A stretch of 43,310 bases of DNA from Rickettsiales bacterium (GTDB lineage: Bacteria > Pseudomonadota > Alphaproteobacteria > Rickettsiales > JALZUV01), in contig JAQXAR010000026.1 in NCBI GenBank assembly GCA_029252805.1, forward strand, positions 1 to 43,310, given 5' to 3'. Every line of letters begins with the position of its first letter. Position 1 is the first letter of the stretch. Shown here in pieces: positions 7,925-15,820 of this stretch. Both the position numbers and the translations under genes were made by a program. A model generated the notes under the pieces. The model saw only the letters and a list, made by a program, of their open reading frames with translations, did not search any database and was not told the DNA's origin.

Positions 7925-8713
7925 TTATAGGAGGAGTTCTCCATTTTGATAAAACCTTAAATTTCTAATCTTTCCTGCTACTCTATTAAAAATAAACCCC
8001 TTATGGGTTCCAATAGTGAGTACCGAGTCCTCTGTACCGATTTGGCAAGAAATACCCCCTTCTGTTGCAGATGCATAATGTAAATACACTTGCAAATTTT
8101 TAATTATTTTTCCTTCCTTATCATAAATATACCCTATGATTTCGTAAGTAACATTGTAACCACCTTGGTTATGGTGATCAATTCCTCCCCGAGATAGGGC
8201 CTTTTTGACGATGTATTCCTCACCGTCCCACTTCATGGTGAAACCATCTTTTTCTAAAGACAACCCTTTCGCAATCGGCTGCCAAATCAACTCCCCAAAT
8301 TGAGAAATGTCTTTCTGTGAACTTCGCACAGAAGAGATTTGAGAGAGTTTAGGTCGGCCTTTTATTTCCAACCAACCGCGTAATTGCGTTGCGCAATTTG
8401 CTCCTCCTTTAATCGCCATGTAACTTAAGCCTGTAGCATCAAAACTGCTCTCAAAAAGCATCATACCTTTAGCGCATGACATCTGCTTTCTGGTAAAAGC
8501 TGATCTATCAATATACAGTACAGAGCCATCATTGGCTTCTGCTTTAGTAGGGCTGAAAAATATAAATTTCTTCACCGACCCTTTATCGTTGGTTAGGGTG
8601 GCAACATCCGATACATTTGGCAAGTCATCTGGAATGTTGGGTTTTTCTGTTTTGCCGCAAGACGTGGAAAAAAGAAATACTGTAAAAATGAACACAAATT
8701 TTAGAATTTTCAT
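7925..8713 (-). CDS. Hypothetical lipoprotein, Bacteroidota-like
   Basis: The 262-residue protein begins with a lipoprotein signal (MKILKFVFIFTVFLFSTSC), with the lipobox Cys at 19 followed by GKTEKPN. The mature part is rich in beta-type sequence (YNVTYEIIGYIYDKEGKII) and lacks membrane helices. I do not recognise a domain. The AT-rich leader has no Shine-Dalgarno sequence (AATTTCAAA before the ATG), and the base composition is well below that of the flanking helicase and ettA genes. It is flanked on both sides by ordinary alphaproteobacterial genes, so a horizontally acquired envelope lipoprotein is the most likely reading. Function is unknown. Confidence 0.72.
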   Translation of the reverse strand: MKILKFVFIFTVFLFSTSCGKTEKPNIPDDLPNVSDVATLTNDKGSVKKFIFFSPTKAEANDGSVLYIDRSAFTRKQMSCAKGMMLFESSFDATGLSYMAIKGGANCATQLRGWLEIKGRPKLSQISSVRSSQKDISQFGELIWQPIAKGLSLEKDGFTMKWDGEEYIVKKALSRGGIDHHNQGGYNVTYEIIGYIYDKEGKIIKNLQVYLHYASATEGGISCQIGTEDSVLTIGTHKGFIFNRVAGKIRNLRFYQNGELLL

Positions 8714-8935
8714 TTTGAAATTGTTTTAGTGTGTAAAAAAAATCTCTGATTTTAGACTGATTAAAAGTACATAAATGCGCCGTGAGTAAACTCTTCTGGC
8801 GAGGTTTAATTGAGGGGGCGTGATCCAAAATGGATAACAAAAGAGTTCAAAGAACGCATTAATACCCCGCCATAGTACAGGAACAAGTGTGCAAATAATA
8901 ATGACAGTTTTGTGACGACCCTGCGCTAAAGCGTA

Positions 8936-9136
8936 CTAATCCTGCGCGAAGGCTTCGTCGAAGGTGAGTTCTAGCACTTCGCAAATGCGGCGTAACGTGG
9001 CGAAATCGGGTTCGCGGTCATCCTTCACATAGCGACTATATCGCTGCTGGCTAATACCCACTTGACGCGCCACTTCCGCATCGCTCCATCCCAACTCACG
9101 CGCCCGCTTGCGCAAATTTTCCCCAATACCACTCAT
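8936..9136 (-). CDS. Small XRE-family HTH regulator
   Basis: From the ATG at 9136 the product is 66 residues, nearly all one helix-turn-helix domain (LGWSDAEVARQVGISQQRYSRY). A conserved tail of Cro/CI type follows (EPDFATLRRICEVLEL). A longer frame to 9244 would run through the divergent promoter and gene start, so I reject it. It is likely a DNA-binding repressor acting on the palindrome in the 64-base gap shared with the divergent XRE gene. Confidence 0.85.
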   Translation of the reverse strand: MSGIGENLRKRARELGWSDAEVARQVGISQQRYSRYVKDDREPDFATLRRICEVLELTFDEAFAQD

Positions 9137-9164
9137 CACACCAATATGGTTATGAAAAAAACAC

Positions 9165-9191
9165 TTGTACAACACCGTTACGGTGTATAAT
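9165..9191 (+). promoter_or_regulatory. Promoter with embedded operator palindrome
   Basis: A consensus -10 TATAAT (9186-9191) and a candidate -35 TTGTAC (9165-9170, spacing 15) flank the palindrome ACACCG-TTA-CGGTGT (9172-9186). Transcription would start around 9198-9201, essentially at the ATG at 9201, so the plus-strand mRNA is probably leaderless. The palindrome fills the spacer, the expected position for an autorepressor of Cro/CI type. Confidence 0.6.
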
Positions 9192-9200
9192 GTATCTATT

Positions 9201-9449
9201 ATGGATATAAACAACAAAATTGAACTCCGCAAAATGCGTCGCACGATTGGCCGTCAGTTGCTGCGAGAGCGCCAACGCCAAAAATTATCACTCCACACAC
9301 TGGCACAGCAATGCGGTTTCGGCATCAACAGGCTAGATGAGATCGAATTAGGCAAACGAACGGTCACGCTCGAACAACTGGCCTTGCTGGCCACCCATAT
9401 GAACATACCACTCTATCAACTACTGCCCTCAACGGGCCGTAACCACTAG
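9201..9449 (+). CDS. Small XRE-family HTH regulator (divergent partner)
   Basis: From the ATG at 9201 the product is 82 residues: a basic N-terminus ([20 protein letters not shown]), then an XRE helix-turn-helix ([25 protein letters not shown]) and the usual [20 protein letters not shown] dimer-side helices. It is divergent from another XRE gene, and both share the palindromic operator between them, resembling a two-repressor switch. Its stop codon overlaps the convergent ettA end by 4 bases. The frame can be extended to 9165, but that would start inside the promoter. Confidence 0.85.
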   Translation: MDINNKIELRKMRRTIGRQLLRERQRQKLSLHTLAQQCGFGINRLDEIELGKRTVTLEQLALLATHMNIPLYQLLPSTGRNH

Positions 9450-11104
9450 CCCGCTTTGCGAGCCAATGGCTTGAACTTGATGGCACGTGGCTCAAATTTA
9501 TGGCCGTAGCGACGCTCATAGTCGGCTTCGTAATCGGCGAAGTTCCCTTCAAACCATTCCACATGACTATCGCCTTCAAAAGCGAGAATATGGGTAGCAA
9601 TACGATCCAAGAACCAGCGATCATGCGAGATAACAATCGCGCAACCAGCAAATTCTAGTAAGGCATCTTCGAGTGCACGGAGGGTTTCAACATCCAAATC
9701 GTTGGTCGGCTCATCGAGCATGATGACATTATTGCCGGCTTTGAGCATTTTGGCTAAATGCACACGGTTACGTTCACCGCCGGAGATTTGTCCGACTTTC
9801 TTTTGTTGATCGGAGCCTTTGAAGTTAAAGGCTGAGCAATAGGCGCGGGATTTCATCTCAGTTTTTCCGAGATAGATCATGTCCGTGCCGCCAGAAATTT
9901 CTTCAAATACGGTTTTCGAACCATCGAGTGAATCACGTGATTGGTCGATATAACCAAGCTGTACGGATTCACCAATGGTGACGGCTCCAGAATCGGGTTT
10001 TTCTTGTTCGGTGATCATTTTAAACAAGGTCGTTTTACCGGCACCGTTTGGCCCGATGACACCGACAATCGCCCCGGGCGGGATATCGAAGCTGAGATCA
10101 TCGATCAGCAAACGGTCGCCAAAGGCTTTGCTCACCCCTTCGACATTGATCACATTTTGCCCCAAACGTTCGGCAGCAGGGATGATGATTTGCGCATTCC
10201 CGCTGCGTTTTTCAGCGGCATTACGCACCAATTCATCAAAGCTTTTAAGACGCGCTTTTGACTTCGTTTGACGCGCTTTCGGTGAACTACGCACCCACTC
10301 CAACTCTTCTTCGATTTTCTTTTGCTTATTGCCATCTTCGCGCTCTTCTTGCGCAACACGCTTGGCTTTCGCTTCGAGATAGGTCGAATAGTTACCCTCG
10401 TAAGGGATGCCCTGCCCGCGATCGAGCTCCAAAATCCAGCCCGTTACATTATCGAGGAAGTAACGATCATGGGTAATCATCACGACGGTGCCCTCATACT
10501 GCTCAAGAAAATGCTCAAGCCATGCGACGGATTCGGCATCCAAATGGTTGGTTGGCTCATCGAGCAATAGCATATCGGGCTTCTCTAGGAGGAGCTTACA
10601 AAGTGCCACACGACGCTTCTCACCCCCGGAAAGTTGAGCGACTTCAGAATCACCGGGAGGCGTGCGAAGCGCATCCATCGCCACTTCGGCTTCGCGCTCT
10701 AAATCCCAAGCATTCGCCGCATCGATTTTATCTTGAAGGTCAGAGGCTTCATCGGCCACCTCATCGGTATAGTCCATCATGATCTCGTTATAACGATCAA
10801 CAAGGGCTTTCTTTTCAGCCAAGCCCAGCAGGATATTTTCCATCACGGTTTTAGATTCGTCCAGATGTGGCTCTTGCTCTAAATAACCGATCTTGGTGCC
10901 TTCAGCGGCCCATGCTTCACCGACATAATCTGTATCCACGCCAGCCATAATTTTGAGGAGGGTTGATTTACCCGCACCATTAGGACCCAGCAGACCAATT
11001 TTCGCGCCCGGGTAAAAGCTAAGATAAATCCCCTTAAGTACTTCCTTACCACCGGTGTAGGTTTTCTTAAGGTCATGCATGTGATAGATAAATTTTTCGC
11101 TCAT
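9446..11104 (-). CDS. ettA: Energy-dependent translational throttle protein EttA (ABC-F ATPase)
   Basis: The 552-residue protein has two ABC cassettes and no membrane domain, the layout of ABC-F factors. EttA binds the ribosomal E site and gates entry into elongation according to the ATP/ADP ratio. Seen: Walker [10 protein letters not shown] (about 40-48), signature [12 protein letters not shown], Walker [13 protein letters not shown], the charged inter-domain linker (about 245-320), then the second Walker [10 protein letters not shown], signature [14 protein letters not shown] and Walker [13 protein letters not shown]. The N-terminus ([14 protein letters not shown]) and length match EttA rather than Uup or YheS. 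It is transcribed alone. Confidence 0.95.
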   Translation of the reverse strand: MSEKFIYHMHDLKKTYTGGKEVLKGIYLSFYPGAKIGLLGPNGAGKSTLLKIMAGVDTDYVGEAWAAEGTKIGYLEQEPHLDESKTVMENILLGLAEKKALVDRYNEIMMDYTDEVADEASDLQDKIDAANAWDLEREAEVAMDALRTPPGDSEVAQLSGGEKRRVALCKLLLEKPDMLLLDEPTNHLDAESVAWLEHFLEQYEGTVVMITHDRYFLDNVTGWILELDRGQGIPYEGNYSTYLEAKAKRVAQEEREDGNKQKKIEEELEWVRSSPKARQTKSKARLKSFDELVRNAAEKRSGNAQIIIPAAERLGQNVINVEGVSKAFGDRLLIDDLSFDIPPGAIVGVIGPNGAGKTTLFKMITEQEKPDSGAVTIGESVQLGYIDQSRDSLDGSKTVFEEISGGTDMIYLGKTEMKSRAYCSAFNFKGSDQQKKVGQISGGERNRVHLAKMLKAGNNVIMLDEPTNDLDVETLRALEDALLEFAGCAIVISHDRWFLDRIATHILAFEGDSHVEWFEGNFADYEADYERRYGHKFEPRAIKFKPLARKAG

Positions 11105-11178
11105 GGTCGCTCTCTCGCTTACGATTCGTTAAGATTTAAGTGCTAGGCTAGAGTCTCCGATAACAGTGCGCAAGAGCA

Positions 11179-11367
11179 ATGATAGTGAATTACAAAGATG
11201 ATTGGGCAAAGAGTGTTGGAGCGTCACCTACAATTGAAAATGGCGATAAAAAGCCGCCAAAAGATCAAGATGGCAAGAAAGTACGCCACAAGCCTGGAAA
11301 ACGCAGTGATGATGGGAACCCACGCCCCACGCCCAAACGCCCACCCCCAAAAGGGCGCCCTCGGTAA
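11179..11367 (+). CDS. Possible small Lys/Pro-rich protein
   Basis: A 62-codon frame starts at an ATG preceded by AAGAG, 6 bases upstream. It encodes a hydrophilic protein ending in a Lys/Pro/Arg-rich tail (RPTPKRPPPKGRPR). It is the only candidate gene in the 425-base gap between ettA and sspB. Composition alone cannot tell it from chance. The rest of the gap (11368-11529) is AT-rich and probably carries the sspB promoter, but I see no clear -35/-10 pair. Confidence 0.3.
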   Translation: MIVNYKDDWAKSVGASPTIENGDKKPPKDQDGKKVRHKPGKRSDDGNPRPTPKRPPPKGRPR

Positions 11368-11529
11368 AAGACACTTAATGCCAAGCTTCTCCCTCACCCC
11401 CCGCAAATAAACCACGTCATCTTACCCTTTTCTTAAGTTTTTCGCTTTATCGTGAGTTAAACACTGGTAAAAGGCTTGCCGCGCACTACATTAGGATAAC
11501 ATTAGCCTTAAAGATTTGCGAAATTGGAT

Positions 11530-12048
11530 ATGAATGACATGGATATGGAAGACGACATCTTAATCGACTACCCGACAATGATTGACGATGCTATGCGTAG
11601 CGTGGTTAAGCAAGCGTTACGTCAGGTTGAAGCCGAAGGCGAATTGCCCGGCGAGCATCATTTCTTCATTACGTTCGATACGAATTATGAAGGCTCGGAA
11701 CTCTCTTTGACCCTGAAGAAGAAATATCCGAATGAGATGACCATCGTGCTACAGCATCAATTTTGGGATCTTATCGTGACGGATGAGCAATTCTCTATCA
11801 CGCTCAGCTTTAATAAACGCCCCGAAAAACTGGTCGTGCCTTTCGCAGCGATGACGGCTTTTGCCGATCCATCGATCAAGTTCGGCCTTCAATTCCACCT
11901 TGTGGATGATGATTTCGACTTTGATGATGAAGATGCCGAACTCCCGCTCGTCGATGGTGATCCCGTCAATGATGCGAGCAGCAGCAAGAAAAGCAAAGAT
12001 AAGCGCCCGGTAGCTGAAGTGATCAGCATCGATACCTTCCGTAAGTAA
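11530..12048 (+). CDS. sspB: SspB-type ClpXP protease adaptor
   Basis: The protein of about 172 residues has the alphaproteobacterial SspB layout: a folded beta-barrel substrate-binding domain (about 20-135; HFFITFDTNYEG, MTIVLQHQFWDL, FSITLSFNKRPE), an acidic disordered linker (DDDFDFDDEDAE) and a C-terminal ClpX-binding tail (VAEVISIDTFRK). SspB tethers ssrA-tagged proteins to ClpX for degradation. Its partners ssrA and smpB are in the same window. Both ATG 11530 and ATG 11539 are possible starts, and a TTG opens the frame at 11524. No Shine-Dalgarno sequence decides between them. The gene leads an operon-like run with tadA and a GNAT gene, with 2-base gaps. Confidence 0.9.
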   Translation: MNDMDMEDDILIDYPTMIDDAMRSVVKQALRQVEAEGELPGEHHFFITFDTNYEGSELSLTLKKKYPNEMTIVLQHQFWDLIVTDEQFSITLSFNKRPEKLVVPFAAMTAFADPSIKFGLQFHLVDDDFDFDDEDAELPLVDGDPVNDASSSKKSKDKRPVAEVISIDTFRK

Positions 12049-12050
12049 TC

Positions 12051-12488
12051 ATGCCTTTCATGCAGCAAGCGTTAGACCTTGCAAAGAAAGCGGCTCAAAA
12101 GGGCGAAGTGCCTGTGGGCGCGGTTATCGTCAAAGATGGCAAAGTGATCGCCGCAGCGCATAACCTGACCGAAACGAATAACGACCCTTGCGCGCATGCT
12201 GAATTATTAGCCATCCGCGCTGCCTGTGATCGCCTTGAATCCACCCGCCTGCCCGATTGCGATCTATACGTGACGTTAGAACCTTGCGCCATGTGCGCGG
12301 CAGCCATTAGCTTTGGGCGTATCCGTCGACTCTATTTTGGCGCTTACGATCCTAAGGGCGGCGGCGTTGAGCATGGGGGACGCTTCTACCAACAATCGAC
12401 CTGCCATCACGCACCCGAAGTGGTGGGCGGCATGATGGAATCAGATTGTGCACTTGCATTGAAAGAGTTTTTTTCCGATAAACGATAG
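12051..12488 (+). CDS. tadA: tRNA-specific adenosine deaminase TadA
   Basis: The 145-residue zinc deaminase converts A34 of tRNA-Arg(ACG) to inosine for wobble decoding. The catalytic signature is complete: HAE (CAHAELLAI, zinc His and proton-shuttle Glu) and PCAMC (TLEPCAMCAAA, two zinc Cys). The TadA-specific segment GAYDPKGGGVEHGG follows. It begins 2 bases after the sspB stop and ends 1 base before the next gene, so the three are probably co-transcribed. Confidence 0.95.
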   Translation: MPFMQQALDLAKKAAQKGEVPVGAVIVKDGKVIAAAHNLTETNNDPCAHAELLAIRAACDRLESTRLPDCDLYVTLEPCAMCAAAISFGRIRRLYFGAYDPKGGGVEHGGRFYQQSTCHHAPEVVGGMMESDCALALKEFFSDKR

Positions 12489-12489
12489 T

Positions 12490-12996
12490 ATGAAAAACCT
12501 TATTTATCGTCCTGCCGAGCAAGCAGATCTTTCGGAACTTCGTGAATTTTCCATCCGCACGATGGTTGAAAAGTTTGGGCATATTTACCAAAAGGAAGAT
12601 TTGGACCAGCATTTAGCAGAGGATTACTCTCCAGAGTATCACCAACAAGCCTTCAAGAATTCGAACCTCTTACTCGTAACGGATAAAAGTAAAATCATCG
12701 GTTATGCTAAATGGGGAGAGATGGGTTTGCCGCTCGAAAAACCGATCACTCCTTGCGGCGAGGTACACCGGCTTTATGTCGATGATGCTTATCGCGGACA
12801 AAAAATCGGCCATACGCTCATGCAACATATGATGGAGGATATGGCTGAGAAAAAGGCGATTTACCTCAGCGTATTTTCAGAGAATAAAGGCGCACATCGC
12901 TTCTACCACCGCTACGGATTCAGCAAAAAAGGCGAATATAAATACATGGTCGGCAGCCATGCAGATCATGAGTTTATTTACGGACTAGAACGCTAG
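12490..12996 (+). CDS. GNAT-family N-acetyltransferase
   Basis: The 168-residue GCN5-related acetyltransferase has the acetyl-CoA pyrophosphate-binding motif A (EVHRLYVDDAYRGQKIGHTLMQ, around 95-117, given here in pieces: RLYVDDAYRGQKIG) and motif B (LSVFSENKGAHRFYHRYGF). It resembles PaiA/spermidine-type members, but the substrate cannot be assigned. It is the third gene of the sspB-tadA run. Its stop codon overlaps the convergent smpB end by 3-4 bases. Confidence 0.88.
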   Translation: MKNLIYRPAEQADLSELREFSIRTMVEKFGHIYQKEDLDQHLAEDYSPEYHQQAFKNSNLLLVTDKSKIIGYAKWGEMGLPLEKPITPCGEVHRLYVDDAYRGQKIGHTLMQHMMEDMAEKKAIYLSVFSENKGAHRFYHRYGFSKKGEYKYMVGSHADHEFIYGLER

Positions 12997-13481
12997 CCAT
13001 GATCTTTCATGATGCGGGATTTTTGTTTATCCCAATCACGCTTTTTGATGGTCGCACGTTTTTCAAATTCCTTCTTACCCTTACCTAAGCCAATGAGAAG
13101 TTTCGCTAATCCACGCTCGTTAAAGTAAAGCTTCATCGGAACAAGGGTGATTCCTTTTTTGGCAATTTCGCCCATCAGCTTCTTTTCCTGCTTCTTATGC
13201 AGCAGACATTTACGCGGGCGTTTCTCTTCGTGGTTTTCGCGATTTCCTCCAGGATATTGTGCAATAGCACCGCCGAGCAACCATAGCCCGCCATCCTTCT
13301 CACCCACATAAGCTTCATTGATTTGCGCCTTACCATTGCGCATCGACTTCACTTCGGTTCCGGTGAGAATCAACCCTGCTTCGACCTCATCCGTGATCTC
13401 ATAATCATAGCGCGCGCGTTTGTTATTCGCGACGACCCCATGTGAGATGAGGGTGTTTTTACTGGTTTTTTTAGAAGTCAT
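12993..13481 (-). CDS. smpB: SsrA-binding protein SmpB
   Basis: The 162-residue protein is the tmRNA partner that mimics the codon-anticodon stem in the decoding centre during trans-translation. Hallmarks are NNKRARYDYEI, LTGTEVKSMRNGKAQINEAYV, the tmRNA-binding RPRKCLLHKKQE segment and the basic C-terminal tail GKKEFEKRATIKKRDWDKQK. It starts 2 bases from the end of dapA, so the two form a dapA-smpB operon. The permuted tmRNA gene it serves is at 31640-31960. Confidence 0.97.
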   Translation of the reverse strand: MTSKKTSKNTLISHGVVANNKRARYDYEITDEVEAGLILTGTEVKSMRNGKAQINEAYVGEKDGGLWLLGGAIAQYPGGNRENHEEKRPRKCLLHKKQEKKLMGEIAKKGITLVPMKLYFNERGLAKLLIGLGKGKKEFEKRATIKKRDWDKQKSRIMKDHG

Positions 13482-13483
13482 AA

Positions 13484-14362
13484 TTATATCAGATTTAAAC
13501 CGGCAAGCGCTGCGTCAATTTGCCGTTTTGCGGCTTCATCGACCGGCACGATCGGAAGGCGAACCTCCGGCGAGCATTTACCCAAATGCGCTAATGCATA
13601 TTTCGCAGGAGCTGGAGAGGACGTGCAGAACATCGCTTCATGCAAATCAACCATACCATCATGCAACGCAAGAGCGGCCTGAAAATCACCCCGTGCTGCC
13701 AGTTCCTGAATTTTTACCAGCGCTGCCGGCATAACATTAGAGGTCACCGAGATACAGCCGACACCGCCCATCGCATTAAAACCGATAGCGGTCATATCTT
13801 CGCCTGAGAGTTGGATAAAATCGTTCCCCGCTAAGGAGCGTAACGTGCTGACGCGCGATAAATCGCCGGTCGCATCTTTAAGGCCGATAATACGAGGAAG
13901 TTCCGCAAGGCGTGCAATCAGCGCATCGCCCATATCAATCACGCTACGACCGGGGATGTTATAAAGGATGATCGGCAAATCACAGGCATTATGGATCGCC
14001 TCGAAATGCGCAAAAATTCCATCCTGCGACGGTTTATTATAGTAAGGTGCCACCGATAAAATAGCCTGCGCACCGCTAGCTTGGGCGGCTTGCGCTAATA
14101 AGATCGCCTCATCTGTCGAGTTTGAACCTGCACCGGCAATAATCGGCACGCGCCCGGCGGCGATTTCGACCGTGCGCTTCACCACATGCGTATGTTCTTC
14201 ATGGGTAAGCGTCGCACACTCGCCAGTCGTGCCACAAGGAACCAAGCCATGTACGCCTTCGGCAATTTGCCAGTTAATGAGCGCTTCCAATGCAGCATCA
14301 TCCACCGCACCCTGACGAAACGGGGTGACAAGCGCTGTGATAATTCCGTGAAATTTTTCCAT
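13484..14362 (-). CDS. dapA: 4-hydroxy-tetrahydrodipicolinate synthase
   Basis: The 292-residue TIM-barrel enzyme condenses pyruvate with aspartate semialdehyde, the first committed step of lysine and diaminopimelate synthesis. Catalytic residues are visible: T45/T46 in CGTTGE, Y134 in LYNIPGRS, R139 and the Schiff-base Lys K162 in GLKDATGD. Length and motifs are standard. It is first in the operon with smpB. The 169 bases upstream (14363-14531) hold no convincing gene. Confidence 0.96.
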   Translation of the reverse strand: MEKFHGIITALVTPFRQGAVDDAALEALINWQIAEGVHGLVPCGTTGECATLTHEEHTHVVKRTVEIAAGRVPIIAGAGSNSTDEAILLAQAAQASGAQAILSVAPYYNKPSQDGIFAHFEAIHNACDLPIILYNIPGRSVIDMGDALIARLAELPRIIGLKDATGDLSRVSTLRSLAGNDFIQLSGEDMTAIGFNAMGGVGCISVTSNVMPAALVKIQELAARGDFQAALALHDGMVDLHEAMFCTSSPAPAKYALAHLGKCSPEVRLPIVPVDEAAKRQIDAALAGLNLI

Positions 14363-14531
14363 GGGGCAATCTAACGAGACTCATCTGTTTAGGCAATAGC
14401 CATAAAAAGCTCCCCCACAGGAATAAACCTGCAAGGGATAAGGTGGACAGAGAGGTAATAATCTTAAAAGCTACATGCCGTGTAAACTTCACCGCCAACG
14501 GGAAACGGCACTTGCTCGCCTACCCTTAAGT

Positions 14532-15281
14532 TTAGGTGAGACCATAACGGGCTTTCATGGCTGTGATGATAGTATTGCGATCCGTATCGGACAAGGCTTC
14601 TTTGGAGAGCAATAAACTACGGAACCAACCGATACCGGTACGAGCAGAATGGCTGGGTTGTTCGTTAAATAAACAGCCCTTTCCAAACACACGGGTTGCC
14701 CCCGCCGCACCGCCACCACCTTCAAGCGTATCACCATAGTGAACCGACACATCCTCCTGGTCATAGGTGATCGCGAAACTTTCAAACGCCGCATAAGGGT
14801 TGCCATCCAAGATGGAGCCTTTGCTATAGGCGACAAAGCTAAAATTTTGCGCATTGGTGCGATCTTGACGCAAGGCGACACTGTTATCTGAGGTATCAGC
14901 ACCGCCAAAAGCGAACACCACATTTAAAGAGGAACCTGTCGTTGGATCTAGCGTGACAGCATCGCCTCGAAATAGAGCAATGACGGTGAAAGGGTCATTC
15001 TGAGTGACACTATGGGTGAAGTCGAGTTTGCGCCCCGTATCGCCATTACTGTAAATCGCCGGATAACCGTCCTTATCCGCTACATAGGTTGGCATCGGAT
15101 CGCTCCCGACCTGCAGCGCGTGATTGCCGTTACCGGATAAATCACTCCACTGGCTGATATCGCCGCTGCCATCTTTGGTGATCGGCGAATCAATCGCGTC
15201 GAAATACACCTCTAATGAAGGGCGCGAGACTAGCTCAGTAAAAGCATTACCGCTGCTCGTAAGCGTTGTTAATAAGCTCAT
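14532..15281 (-). CDS. LamG/concanavalin-like, phage-structural-type protein
   Basis: The 249-residue product opens with a short helix, then a typical LamG-like beta-sandwich run: SLEVYFDAIDSP, ISQWSDLSGNGNHALQ, PFTVIALFRGD, FESFAITYDQEDVSVHYGD and GIGWFRSLLLSKEAL. Such domains occur on phage tail fibres and surface glycan-binding proteins, where they bind carbohydrate or mediate trimer contacts. There is no signal peptide. The ATG at 15281 has GGGAG 7 bases upstream. It lies 10 bases after the preceding gene and is probably co-transcribed. The phage link is inferred from domain style and from the terminase elsewhere in the window. Confidence 0.7.
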   Translation of the reverse strand: MSLLTTLTSSGNAFTELVSRPSLEVYFDAIDSPITKDGSGDISQWSDLSGNGNHALQVGSDPMPTYVADKDGYPAIYSNGDTGRKLDFTHSVTQNDPFTVIALFRGDAVTLDPTTGSSLNVVFAFGGADTSDNSVALRQDRTNAQNFSFVAYSKGSILDGNPYAAFESFAITYDQEDVSVHYGDTLEGGGGAAGATRVFGKGCLFNEQPSHSARTGIGWFRSLLLSKEALSDTDRNTIITAMKARYGLT

Positions 15282-15291
15282 GAGCTGCTCC

Positions 15292-15645
15292 CTAAACCGG
15301 GCGCGTCATAAGCGTGAGAATCGTCGCACCGTCTTGCGCGGTATCCGCGACAAGTTTGATGAACCGCACGCCGGCTAATTTAGCAGGCTCAATGACGGTC
15401 ATACGCGAGGCACTCGCGGTGATGCTCATTTGTGTGCCTGCCATATCATGCACATCCACAAAGGTACTGTCCGCAGAGCTGGCCGCTTTAAGCGTGACCG
15501 CAGTTCCATCAAATTCCGCAGGGAAAGCGATCGCCGAAAGCGTGGTGCCCGAAAGGTCAATCGCGTCCGACTCAGTCGCCGTATCGGCAATGGTCGCAGT
15601 TAGGTTACTGGTAACAATAGGTTGAAATTGGTTAGACTCCGCCAT
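15292..15645 (-). CDS. Small phage-structural-like protein
   Basis: The 117-residue protein is rich in Ala, Thr and Ser with alternating beta-type sequence (LTATIADTATESDAIDLSGTTL, given as segments; FDGTAVTLKAASSADSTFVDVHD). It ends with RFIKLVADTAQDGATILTLM. This pattern is common in small phage head-tail or tail accessory proteins. AAGAGGA upstream is a good ribosome-binding site for the ATG at 15645. No signal peptide is present. It is paired with the LamG-like gene downstream. Confidence 0.65.
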   Translation of the reverse strand: MAESNQFQPIVTSNLTATIADTATESDAIDLSGTTLSAIAFPAEFDGTAVTLKAASSADSTFVDVHDMAGTQMSITASASRMTVIEPAKLAGVRFIKLVADTAQDGATILTLMTRPV

Positions 15646-15820
15646 GATGATTCCTCTTGAGGTTCGTTAGATTACCTGAAGAGTATGGCGAGTTAGGGAT
15701 GCCCGGAAGGGGATTTCTTCTGTTCCGTCCCCGCTCGCCCTACTGGGCTCGACGATGGACTATTGGCTTCGCCAATGCTCAAGGCTGGGTCGGCCTACTG
15801 GCCTCCCTTCTTTGTTATGT
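15646..15820. other. Intergenic region with short palindromes
   Basis: No gene is seen between the phage-like pair and bufBC. The stretch contains two short inverted repeats: ATTGGC-TTC-GCCAAT (about 15759-15773), and GGCCTACTGGCC. A similar GATTGGC-CTT-GCCAATC occurs at about 26125-26141. They may be remnants of a dispersed palindromic repeat or terminators lacking a T-run. Confidence 0.35.

Noticed and set aside
14298-14498. Minus-strand open frame with a hydrophobic segment upstream of dapA
   Set aside because: It needs a TTG start, has no ribosome site and runs into dapA in another frame. The hydrophobic stretch is short and not conserved-looking.
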